Shown: positions 12,601 to 22,364 of the stretch, piece by piece | How positions within the stretch are numbered: position 1 is the first letter of the stretch | Layout of the letters: the number at the start of each line of letters is the position of its first letter | Assembly (NCBI GenBank): GCA_012934845.2 | Contig: WNNJ02002652.1 | Span: 310,001 to 374,000 of the forward strand | Length of the DNA stretch: 64,000 bases | Direction of reading: 5' to 3' | Source: Pomphorhynchus laevis | Taxonomy: Eukaryota > Acanthocephala > Palaeacanthocephala > Echinorhynchida > Pomphorhynchidae | Program-made: the position numbers and the translations under genes | The notes under the pieces: model-generated | The model's database searches: none | Told to the model about the DNA's origin: nothing | The model's input: the letters and a program-made list of their open reading frames with translations, nothing else

Positions 12601-12682
12601 TGTCAGTGGATCGGTTGATTCATATATTATAGATGATCAGGCGCTATGTGAACGTAGTGATAACGAAGAGGAAGAAGTATAA
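9628..12682 (+). pseudogene. LINE-A polyprotein: RT, zinc finger, restriction-like endonuclease
   Basis: In order: 'SPGCLGLRAEHLQNM' (about 9,855), 'RPIAAGELLRR' (10,030), motif A 'AKLDVSNAFNTVDR' (10,227), motif B 'GVQQGDPLGPFLFALAI' (10,390), and motif C 'WYLDDGIIGG' (10,490), whose aspartates are intact. Then 'KIGGMGLRS' (10,990), a finger of CxxC...H...H spacing ('CSRCFRNADAEGFHAQ', 11,398-11,450), a 'PPDIMIYWDPSDAIDFAV' stretch (11,580) resembling the PD...D core of restriction-like endonucleases, and 'VKDRKYRAKMIEAGYNFIPAVLE' (11,710). This order matches early-branching R2/CRE-type LINEs. Three stops (10,112, 10,604, 10,973), one more near 11,108, and frameshifts near 11,110-11,150, 11,640 and 12,030 inactivate it. 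The last ~215 codons (12,029-12,682) form an acidic, Ser/Asn-rich tail of unknown role. Confidence 0.88.
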
Positions 12683-12817
12683 CGCTATCGATTATGGACA
12701 TTATACGGAGAGGTTAACTATATTCTACATTTTTCTAATTTTAATATAGGTCCTACTTGACCTTTTACATGACCTATTACATTTCAATATATAAATTGCA
12801 AATAATTAAATAACTAT
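9628..12817 (+). mobile_element. LINE family A, RT plus restriction-like endonuclease, ~3.19 kb
   Basis: The element is bounded by a ~55-bp direct repeat, and the same target without insertion exists at 13,634-14,195. It carries one decayed ORF with an RT, a Cys/His finger and a PD...D motif, followed by an acidic C-terminal tail. The coding sequence begins right at the left junction, so the 5' part of the element was probably truncated on insertion. The 3' UTR is about 135 bp (12,683-12,817). It is markedly less AT-rich than its surroundings, as expected for a relatively young coding insertion. Confidence 0.85.
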
Positions 12818-13195
12818 ATTTTGTCAAATCAAAAAGTACGTTCGATTTTAAACAAAATTTTGACACAAAAATTGAATAACTTATATCAACAACATTTGAA
12901 AAAAACAAGTATTGCTGTGTAAAAGCCTAATTAATATTTTTTTTATTCAATCGAAAGTAATTAAGAAGAAATATAATTTATAAATTAAACATTTGATTGA
13001 ATTAAATATATTCAAAATATTGTTGCAAAGTTGTTCTAATTCGAGCACCTGGTACAAGTACTTAGCAGAACAGTTCTGTTTCTTAAGATGCTAGAGAACA
13101 ACTAGCAAAATATAAAAATAAATTAGTTTTAATGATAGCGGTCCAAAATTGCATATTAAATTAGTACCTCATAGTACCGATTATGTATTTTTTTA
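12818..13195 (+). repeat. Right flank of LINE-A insertion
   Basis: 12,818-12,872 is the second copy of the target duplication. 12,873-13,190 then continues as a close match to 13,876-14,195, including 'caaagttgttctaattcgag' and 'cctggtacaagtacttagca'. No coding sequence is visible. Confidence 0.85.
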
Positions 13196-13229
13196 ATGAA
13201 AATATCCTATTTTTAATGCATCTTTTTTC

Positions 13230-13637
13230 ACACGAGGAAAATTGATTAAGCCGACTAAATGATGATTCTCGCTCGTGTATGCAATTGTTCATTCTATCTA
13301 CTTGGCAGATTCAGGTTTCCTGTCAAAGAAAATTCAAAAGAGAGATTTTCGGTTGTTTCCGTCAACTGTAGTGCTATTTCCGTCTTTTGGTTTCAAAAGA
13401 CGGATACAACGTACAGTTTGCACAAGTGGAAATGTTTTCCTTACAAACTGTATCGTTTGTTTTTACAGAAAGGCAGCAGAGGAAAATTTCAGCAGATAAT
13501 TAAAGGACCGAAACACGAAAGATAGGCGTAGGCTCAATGCTGATAAGGTCCACCTACGCTGATTGTAGTGTACATTCCTGCATCTAGGATTAACGAATTT
13601 ACACGAGGATAATTGAAGAAGCCGACCAAATGATGAT
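13230..13637. repeat. 334-bp unit between 37-bp direct repeats
   Basis: The direct repeats are 13,230-13,266 and 13,601-13,637 (four mismatches; both start 'acacgagg' and end 'aaatgatgat'). The enclosed 334 bases are richer in GC than the flanks, contain an open 88-codon plus-strand frame that I do not recognise, and contain a hairpin around 'ccgtcttttggtttcaaaag' (13,380-13,405). It may be a non-autonomous insertion with its target duplication. No terminal inverted repeats or poly-A tail are evident. Confidence 0.55.
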
Positions 13638-14195
13638 ACATATATTTATTAATTTTATCTTTCATTTTAGTACTGTAAAAGGAAATATAATTTATTGATT
13701 TTAATTAATTAATTTTATATTTCCTTTTATAATTTAAATAAGGCAGCTTTAATTAAGCTACTATTATTTCATTTTTATTTCATTTCATTAAACATTTTTT
13801 ATGTGTACATATGATTGCTCGACATTTTGTCAAATCAAATATACGTTAGATTTTAAACAAAATTTTGACAAAAATTGAATAACTTATATCAACAACATTT
13901 AAAAAACAAGTATTGCTGTGTAAAAGCCTAATTAATATTTTTTTCATTCAATTGAAAGTAATTAAGAAGAAATATAATTTATAAATTAAACATTTGATTG
14001 AATTAAATATATTCAAAATATTGTTGCAAAGTTGTTCTAATTCGAGCACCTGGTACAAGTACTTAGCAAAACAGTTCTGTTTCTTAAGATGCTAGAGAAC
14101 AACTAGCAAAATATAAAAATAAATTAGTTTTAATGATAGCGATCTAAAATTGCATATTAAATTAGTACCTCATAGTACTGATTATTTAATCTTTT
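13634..14195 (+). repeat. Empty-site paralogue of the LINE-A target
   Basis: This stretch joins homologues of 9,388-9,627 and 12,818-13,190 without interruption. The single copy of the duplicated 55-bp sequence is at 13,824-13,875. It derives from the same PLE-flank duplication as the filled copy and shows the pre-insertion state. Confidence 0.85.
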
Positions 14196-14199
14196 TTAT

Positions 14200-14690
14200 T
14201 ATTTTACTTTTATTTTATTGAACATTTTATAGAAAAATAAATTGATTTTAATGATAAGGATGTATTTCGTGATTTGCTAGCAACTTCCCCACATCTATCT
14301 TTATTGTCAATATCCAAGTCAAGCATCCAATTGTTTGATCTTCTGCATGTTAATGATTGTCCGCATTGCAAATTTGAGGATTACAGAAATATTGAATCAA
14401 ATCTTTACTGACAAAATCTGTTTTGCAATTTTAAAATAATTTAATTTTTCTTTGTTGCGTTTCCATAAATTTACAAAACTGGAAATAAAATTACATTGAA
14501 TTTTAGACAGTAAATTAGCAATATTCGACCCATTGAAATTTTGACTATTTGGTTGACCTTTGTAAATTCATATGTGTCTGTAGGTACATATGACTAAAAA
14601 GACCAAAAGCTAAGTTTCATTTCCTGACAATGTGGATTCGTCAAGCTGAGAAACGAAAATTGTGCTGTTTTAAAAATTTCGCATAGCTTC
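14200..14690. other. AT-rich stretch, no gene seen
   Basis: No sustained ORF, repeat partner or RNA motif was recognised. Confidence 0.5.
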
Positions 14691-14699
14691 TATGTTGCG

Positions 14700-14890
14700 C
14701 TGCTATGTGGTCGAGGAATAGAGGCCGAAACCTGATGGCATTGCGGTTTTAGGTCACCAGCAATTCTTCCTTTTGACCAATAATCTTTTTTCTTATACAT
14801 TGTCTGTTATTAATTAGTCAATTCATAAAAATTGACTTTTATTTTAAATTTCAATTTAAAAAGAGGTAATTTTATCTTTTACTTGACAAA
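14700..14890 (+). repeat. PLE terminal repeat, partial solo copy
   Basis: It contains 'ggccgaaacctgatggca', then 'ttcttatacattgtctg', 'ttagtcaattcataaa' and 'attttaaatttca' in the family order. The distal end with the 'acgtagactcag' signature is missing. No PLE coding sequence adjoins it on the 5' side. Confidence 0.65.
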
Positions 14891-15284
14891 TTAAAATTTA
14901 AGATGGGTACAGTTTTATTTAACTTAAAAGCGTATAAACGAAGAAACAATTCGGATAAAGACAGAAGACAAAAGCCAATTTTTGTTAGATTTCTGTGTTG
15001 AAAGGGTCAGCAATTTAATTTGAATCATATCCAATGTTTTGAATACACTCGAAATTAAGGAATATTTTTTTGTAATCTTCACAGCGCCACGAGTCTGCAA
15101 TTATGTGGAGCCATGAACAATTTCTAAACGTTGTAAGAAATAAAAAAAAATTATTAAATTACATCTGTTTGGAATCGACAAAATCATGTATTTCCTGAAA
15201 CCATCTTTCCAATGCATAGCTGAACAATTTTTTAAACTGATATAAAGCAGGATGGTTAAAACCGCGATGCTGATTTTAAAATTC

Positions 15285-15370
15285 AATAATTGATACTATG
15301 TATCAATTATTGATAATTGATATCAATAATAATATATTGATATCAATAATTCATACTTTGTATCAATTAC
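15285..15370. repeat. Cluster of short AT palindromes
   Basis: Overlapping inverted repeats include 'aattgatac-tat-gtatcaatt' and 'ttgatatcaa' units repeated over about 85 bases. It could extrude as small hairpins; no element boundary is evident. Confidence 0.6.
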
Positions 15371-16715
15371 TTTGGAACTTGATAAAATACATTTAATAAA
15401 ATGATGTTTTGCAATTTGAACTAAACCTGTACCGAAATGATATTTGACTAATTTAATAAAATATATCTAAAGAAATATAAGAAATGATATATAACTAATA
15501 TAATCAAAAATACCGCTTAAGCAATTCAAAATACCGCTTTAGCAGTGCCTATACATTAAAAAAAGTGAACCGAAAGCGGATTAAAAACACTTTTTAAAAA
15601 TTACATAAAATCTCGATGATTCAGTTAAATTTGAGAAATAATTTACAAATCAAATCAAATTGTCTCTTATTCGGCAAAATTTGAGTAATTAGAAACCTTC
15701 AATTAATGTATTAACAATTACTTGTCTAAAATCATTGACAACTATTGAATTACCAACACGCTGCTGGTTCTGAAAGGATGGGAGCTTCTGAGTATACTGT
15801 CAAACAAAAAGGTGAAGCAAACTCATACGTGCCTACTTTAATAACTTTTGCAAACATTATTTTAAAGCTTGTATTGCAACGTGATAGTGAAGAGCAAAAG
15901 AAAAAAGGCTGTTTAAAAAATTCAATTTTCAAAAATATCTTTTCAATATAACCTAATTCGAATATACCGTTTAATCTGTCCACCGCTGTAAGGACAGTTT
16001 CTTGTTGTAATGCCACATAAACTCGTAACGTGAACTTGTCTAAAAAGCATCAACATTATTTATGCATTCTCCGTTATTCTAAATATCAACTTTCACGCTT
16101 TAATGTAGAAATTTTAAACATCTAATCGATAAAAAGTGGTTTAAATAAAAGGAACGTTTTTGTAATTTATGAGAATTAAATAATTCAGTGCAAAAATTTT
16201 ATTTTAGATTAAAATATTTCAAAATTTGAAATCCCAGTTCATTGATCGGATTTATTCTTATTCGTATTTATTTGTTTAAAAACAAAAGATAATGAAGAAG
16301 AAACGCTTTTTATTTAAAATATAATTTTATATGATCAATTTATAGTGTAAAGTAAATTTAAATCAATTAGCATAATGCGTAGATAATTTATTAACGAAAT
16401 TAAAAGATTACTTTTTTAATTAGGAAACTAATTTTTTTAATTCGTTTGATCTCGGTTGAATGATTGCTTGCGTCTTAGAGACAAAGAGATAATGAAGCAT
16501 CAATTATTATTTAGAACATAATGTTATATTATAATTAAATAATCTGAGAAGTGCTTATTTACGGAAACTGTCGTCATTCGATAATGTCCAAAAAGTAAAA
16601 TTTAACCTTCGTTTTTTACCATTTCCTTTTAGGTCACTAACGCGGAAAATCTGCTTAGAAATCTTTTGCAACTTTATAAAAAATACCTCGTATTTGGACA
16701 TAAATATTCATACAT
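15371..16715. other. Intergenic stretch, no gene recognised
   Basis: An open minus-strand frame of 88 codons at 15,750-16,016 starts with ATG but lacks recognisable domains. Splice signals around it are weak. A repeated 'aataccgctt' phrase occurs at 15,510-15,540. Confidence 0.45.
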
Positions 16716-16719
16716 TTTA

Positions 16720-17480
16720 TAGCAACAATAACGCCTACCCCACAGATATTAAACTATCAAGCAAATATGAATATATGGATAATACGAAATTAAGAGAAGA
16801 CTTAAATATTTTGATAATCTATAATTATTTTAAATTTATATTTATGTAGATAAAAGATATTCAAATGACAGGTAATAGTAACCAAACTATAGCTGACTCG
16901 TAATTAAGCTTTATAGAATATAAATTTATTCATAACTGTGTTAAAAATAAATAGTAACTAAAACATAACTGATACATAGTTTAATATTTATGAGTCAATT
17001 CATAAAAATTGATTTTTATTTTTAATTTCAGTTTATAATTCATTTTGATATAAATTATATAAAATCTTATAGCAATTAGTTATTATTAATTAATTTGTTA
17101 TTATTTAACTATTTTACTTTTATTTTGCATTATTTTTAATTTGCAATATAAAATACGTAGATTCAGTTAGCCTATTTAATATATAAAGATATGAAATATA
17201 TGTTTTGATACATTGATGATATATATATTTAACTCTAGCAATTTTTATTTAATTAGCGAACAAATAATATTTCGAGATTGCTATAATACGTGATGATATT
17301 GGTTTTCTTGAAAATCATTTAAATAATTCAATAGATAGATATTTAAACTAAGTTAATATAAAAATCAAACAAAAGATAAAATCTATAAATCAATAAAATA
17401 TTTTGGAAAATAAATTTATCTTCTTAAGTGAAAACATTTTATGGATAGATAATAAATAATATACTTTGTATTAGAATAAT
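16720..17480 (+). pseudogene. Penelope-like RT relic with a terminal-repeat insertion
   Basis: 16,720-16,980 aligns with the motif A-B interval of the 7.5-9.4 kb element (for example 'tatagctgact' at 16,888 and 'cataactgtgtt' at 16,930). 17,190-17,480 gives the motif-C segment with 'YIDDI' at about 17,210 and the same C-terminal end, closing on the shared 'atggatagataataaataat'. Many stops are present. Between the halves, 16,981-17,185 is a copy of the PLE terminal repeat in the same orientation. The catalytic YIDD is preserved as a string here, although the gene is dead, which shows that YINA in the 8.0-kb copy is a mutation. Confidence 0.8.
16981..17185 (+). repeat. PLE terminal repeat inside a PLE RT
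   Basis: It starts 'gagtcaattcataaaaattg' and ends near 'acgtagattcagttag', interrupting the RT just before the motif-C segment. The 5' third of the family repeat, with the 'ccgaaacctgat' phrase, is absent. Confidence 0.7.
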
Positions 17481-17594
17481 ATACTAAATAATCAAACTTC
17501 CTCAGAGGAAATAAATTATTAACCCCGCTGCTATTTTTTGTTGAAAAATTTCTCGTCTGAAATTTCTTTATTTTTTTCTACTTAACAAACCGTA

Positions 17595-17775
17595 TATAAT
17601 TTATTAGTCAATTCATAAAACTTTATTTTTTTAGTTTAATTTTAAATTTTATTGGTATATAAATATAAATTGTATAAAATCTTATATAATTATTTATTAT
17701 TTCTAATTATTTATTTAAATTTTTAATTTTTTATAGTATAAAATACCTAGACGCAGTTAACTGACCTTATTTATG
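17595..17775 (+). repeat. PLE terminal repeat downstream of RT relic
   Basis: It begins with 'ttagtcaattcataaaa' and ends with 'tacctagacgcagttaactg', in the same orientation and about 115 bases beyond the RT relic. This is the same geometry as at 7.2 and 45.8 kb. Confidence 0.7.
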
Positions 17776-20025
17776 CAACCAGATTTTCACACTAGTATGA
17801 CCTATTTTTAATAAGCCAATGTGCGTTTTGTTTAAAATAAAAACTTATTTGCATTTTACATTTGCTTTCCGTTTTAGAAACAAAAAATACTATGAAGGAA
17901 CGCTTATTATATAATTTTATTTGATCGTTTGATGATGAGAAGTACTTTAAAATCAATTAGGACCATTGTAGATAATCTATTAATGAAATAAAGAAATTAA
18001 ATCATTTCTCAACAGTATTATTATAAATTAATTATGACAATGTGTAGATAATCAATTAATGAAATTAAGAAATTAAATTATTTAATTAGAAAATTAATTT
18101 TTTTAATTCATGTGGTCAAACAAATGTTAACGTAGTACAATGAAGAAATTTGTATTAATTACTGCAAATTAGTGAGGTAATACACGATAATGAAGTAATA
18201 TTACTCATTAAAATACTATGTGGTTATTATGATTTAATCATTAAAACTACAGTTCAATTCGTTTATTTTAGAAGTAAAGACATAAGTTTAGACATAAATT
18301 AACTTATATCTAAACACCAACTCACAAATTATTTAAACTTGTAAAGAACGCAAAAATTAAATCTTACATTAAAGGGACATTCAACGGCAAGCTGATATTG
18401 ATATCTATTTCGTACATATCTGAATTGGCTAGTATTCTTTGAACAGTTATTAGTGAAGGACAAAACAATTAACTGTTTACAGCTTTCGTAGTTGTGTATT
18501 AACACCAATGTCGTATCGTTGTATATTCTTTAGTGGATTATTACTGATATCTCTTTAAAATTATAATAAGAAACAGCATAATCACAATGAAGTTGGTATG
18601 ACACAATATATTAAATATGTCAGTCATCTGTTATTGTGCAATGTTGCATACCCAGAACACATACGAGCTAATTTATACTCCACGATTATTCGCATTAGCA
18701 TAACCGATTTTAACTTCGGATTTTGCAAATTGACAATCCAGAGGTATTTAAGTATTTCTTGTCATAGACACATCAACTGATACGCTAATGTGGATCGATC
18801 GAATTCAGAAATTATTAAGTATAAACGGGATAAGTACGAACATGTAGAGGCTGAAAATCATTCCTCAAAGTGTTTTCAGTGTTCCTCTTTAGACAAATAT
18901 GTCCATAATACTCATTTCTAAAAATGTTCCTTATAAATATTCATTATTCATATATCGAGTGATTCGCTCTGAGCTTCGACTCTATTTCCAACTTTATCTA
19001 CACAATGACTGCACGATTGTGGTCGATCGAATTAATTTAAAGATCTCACTCTCTGTAAAATCAAAATAAGAATTGTATATTAGGCTGTGTATTAGATGGA
19101 TAAGAGTGATCTACAACTTTGTTTTCAAATGCGCTTTTAAATTCGAAGCAATAATTACGTTCAGCCAAAATGTAAATTATAAAATTTTTAATTTTATAAA
19201 AATTAATGAGGGTAGAGTACATTAACATTAATCTATAGCATGCAAATACAAAATATAATTAAACTTTTTTCTTGAAATTTTAAACCAAAAAATATTGATG
19301 CTATTTTTTGTAACTGTTTAAAACAAATGGCGGTATTATTACGGACACAATATTGATAAGTCTAGACATTATAAAATAAGACAAATTAATTTAATTTATT
19401 TATAAAGCACACAAATGTTGATGAACATATACTTTTACTTTTAATACAATTTTAAATCTACAAAAAAACACTTACAATTCTTCCAGGTATATCATTATTT
19501 GTGAAAAACTATCATCGACAGTATTAATCATATTTGACGAAACATTTCTAAATGTCGTAATTCTAATTTTTTATTGATCGAATATGTAATATAGTTTTGA
19601 AGTGCAAGACTTCAAAGCATGTTATCAGAACTTATGCACTTTAAGTACATAACGAAAAATAATAAAATAATGATAATAATTTTTTAAAAAATTAATCTCT
19701 AAAAAATGACGGTAAAGTTAAACAAAATGAAAGAATATTTGTAAGATTTTAAAATTGTATTTACCGAATTGATAATTAAATTAATTATTATGCATATCCT
19801 TAGACAAAGACACTTTTTTCTAAATTTTTGTAAAGTTTAAACTAGAATATATCTGATTACCTCGTCATAACTAATAAAATTTTAACTAAATGATAATTTA
19901 TCGCTAAGCTTAATACGATGAAAATTATGGTATCATGAATATATATAATTATTTTTACAGGTTCGTCTTTGCCTTGAAGATAAATATATTATCGGGAGAT
20001 CGAACTCTTACGCTTAGCTTAAAAT
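17776..20025. other. Intergenic stretch, no gene seen
   Basis: AT-rich single-copy-looking DNA. A less AT-rich patch at 18,370-19,040 lacks a convincing ORF with splice signals, and the 60-codon plus frame at 18,598-18,780 has no recognisable domain. Confidence 0.45.
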
Positions 20026-20029
20026 ATAA

Positions 20030-20455
20030 ATGCATCGGATGTTCATGCAAACTACACCAAAATGGTTATATTGCATAATCATATTACCAAATACATACAG
20101 GATCCTTAATAAATACATTAATCAGTGACGATTTTTAATCAATGACGGTAATATTATGGAAACATTATACAGAATATTTGATAAATACGAATTTAAACGC
20201 AATCAATTTGTAAAAAATTGTATATGCATATAAGGCATAAAATACGTTTCTGTCGATAAAAAAGCATACTTGGATTATACCATCATAAAATACTCTTCAA
20301 CACTGAGTTATCATATGTTGATAACTCAGTGACGGATGTTATCCGAAATGTAACCAAAATGATTATATTACATAGACATTATGAAAATATTATACAGGAT
20401 ATTTAATAAACATGAATTTAACTGCAATCAATTTGTAAAAAATTGTATACTTTTT
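20030..20455. repeat. Imperfect tandem duplication around a hairpin
   Basis: 20,150-20,226 and 20,384-20,450 share 'tttaa.cgcaatcaatttg' and 'taaaaaattgtata' in order, and 20,040-20,075 resembles 20,335-20,372. Between them, 20,301-20,331 is a perfect inverted repeat with 13-bp arms ('cactgagttatca') and a 5-nt loop. Confidence 0.6.
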
Positions 20456-20459
20456 ATAT

Positions 20460-21490
20460 TTAATATTTTTCTTTAAAAATATTAAATATAAAAATATTTA
20501 CATTTTAATATTTTTTATAATTAATATGTGCTTGTAAAATACGCTTTAACTTAGTGTTTTTGAAATCAATAAATAATATTCTGTTGTAAAATAGGTTCTC
20601 TAATACACGTACAGTATTTTTGTCTGACTTATATCTTGGCAATCCGAACCCAGGAGATCTTCTAGTAAATTGCCAGATACATCCCTACAAAAATGAGTAA
20701 ATATAAAACCCAAACAATCGCTAAAAACTTACAAAACACTTGTGACGTAAAACATTCTGACTGACCTTACATTCTTAATGTGATTTCCTGATAGATATCT
20801 AAGAACAGTAAAATATCGTGTTCCACATAATAAAATGACTTCGTAGAGTATGAGCTCGAAAAATATTGTGTAATCAAATTTTAAAGAATTACCGTTTCTA
20901 TTAAAGTACAATCTTTATTACGCCAAGCCTTATTACGTTTCTGTTACAGTAAAATTTTAGATTTTTGAAGATAATGGTGTTCTGTTAGATTCTCATTTTG
21001 AGGACTTTCAATTGCTACCACATCAATTTAAGATTAATTGTCAAGAGACATTAATGTTTAAAATTTCAACTACTTTTAAATTTTACAATTAAAACTGAAT
21101 CGATTTATGATAAATTGTATACTTATACACATGAAAGCTGGCAATTTCACAAAAATTACAGTGCGCTTGCAGCTGCAACAAAAGTCAACATCAATCTAGA
21201 TAGCTGACAACTTAATATCTGATAATAATTAGTTCAAGTACTCGGGATATGGTTCCATAGTGACGGTAAATACTCCAAATATATTGGGAGATGGTTCTTA
21301 TACATTATTTTCCTGATATGTCGTAAATTCAACGTTTTGTCTTCAATCAACATTGCAATTTTTTCAATTAATCTATTTTCCTTTCGTGCGAAAATATTAT
21401 GAAATCTGCGTAATGATCGAAAAAACGAAAATTCCGTACAGGCGAACAAAATTAAGTTCGTTAGCAGCATGCCCGGATTAAGACAAAATT
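20460..21490. other. Intergenic stretch, no gene assigned
   Basis: Two minus-strand open frames (20,729-20,911 and 21,234-21,470) have no recognisable domain. A possible minus-strand acceptor 'tttttgtag' near 20,690 precedes an open 50-codon stretch, but no supporting partner exon can be matched. Confidence 0.35.
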
Positions 21491-21495
21491 AGAAA

Positions 21496-21617
21496 GAGAA
21501 CGCATTCTAAGCAGATAACTTGGAGAACGCATTCTAAGCGGATAACAAAGAAAACGCATTCTAAGCGATAACCCGGAAAACGCATTCTAAGCGGATAACT
21601 TAGAGTACGCATTTTAA
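21496..21617. repeat. Minisatellite, ~27-bp unit, about 4.6 copies
   Basis: The core 'aacgcattctaagcggataac' unit repeats with 25-29 bp spacing: four good copies and a degenerate fifth ('tacgcattttaa'). It is unlike the surrounding AT-rich DNA, and no ORF runs through it. Confidence 0.85.
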
Positions 21618-21619
21618 AA

Positions 21620-22285
21620 GAGTTGTTTCTGGCTGGATCACTGAAATGAGACACCGATGTATGATGTGATGTGAAGAAAGTAATCTCATAGCTTCCCGTA
21701 AAATGTTTCGATTTATCAAAAGTGTACTTGGTTCTTTAACATAGGATCACGACGCGTCTGAATCTTTAGACAGTCTGAACAACCCAACATGAACGTTGGA
21801 TATTGTAGTCGATTTACAATTAATTATATTTTGTCACGATGATGTAATGATAACTCTGAATAAGCAGCCATAATATGTTTTTACACATGTCGATAGAATG
21901 TGTGATAGTGTAATGTCTTTGCTGAGCGAATACTAGCACATGATAAAATATAAAAATAAAATATAAACACAATATATAAAACAAGTGTGACTTTGTAAAA
22001 TTGTGATACAATTTGTTAAAGAATAATTACTAACATTTCGTGTTTAGAATTGTACTTGCATGTGAACCGAACATATTCACGTAACGAATTGCGATTCAGA
22101 TATCTAAATGAAAAATATTAAGAAATGCACGCAATCGGTTAATATATTTTTATTGTTTAATAAATATTTGCTACATTTAAATATTTAGATAATTACTTTC
22201 ATTAAAATATTTTACTTTTATAGTGAATCATTATGGTCGCTAAACCGTTTTGTTATTTTTTTATTCAAGAAATAATCGTTTAATT
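21620..22285. other. Intergenic stretch, no gene seen
   Basis: No domain-like ORF or repeat partner was recognised. Confidence 0.45.
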
Positions 22286-22287
22286 TT

Positions 22288-22358
22288 TTCTTCAATAATT
22301 TTGAAGAAAATTATTGAAGAAAAATCATCTTGCCTCTTGAGGACAAGAGGCAAGATGC
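22288..22358. repeat. Two adjacent perfect hairpins
   Basis: Hairpin 1 (22,288-22,321) has 15-bp arms 'ttcttcaataatttt' and a 4-nt loop. Hairpin 2 (22,327-22,358) has 14-bp arms 'catcttgcctcttg' and a 4-nt loop. They sit within about 10 bases of the point where LINE-B-like, less AT-rich sequence starts. Confidence 0.8.
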
Positions 22359-22364
22359 AAGGGG

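Noticed and set aside
15750-16016. 88-codon minus-strand ORF
   Set aside because: No domain, no clear splice signals and no similarity within the window.
20580-20911. Minus-strand exon pair of a host gene
   Set aside because: The acceptor at about 20,690 is good but the candidate donor is weak, and neither peptide is recognisable.
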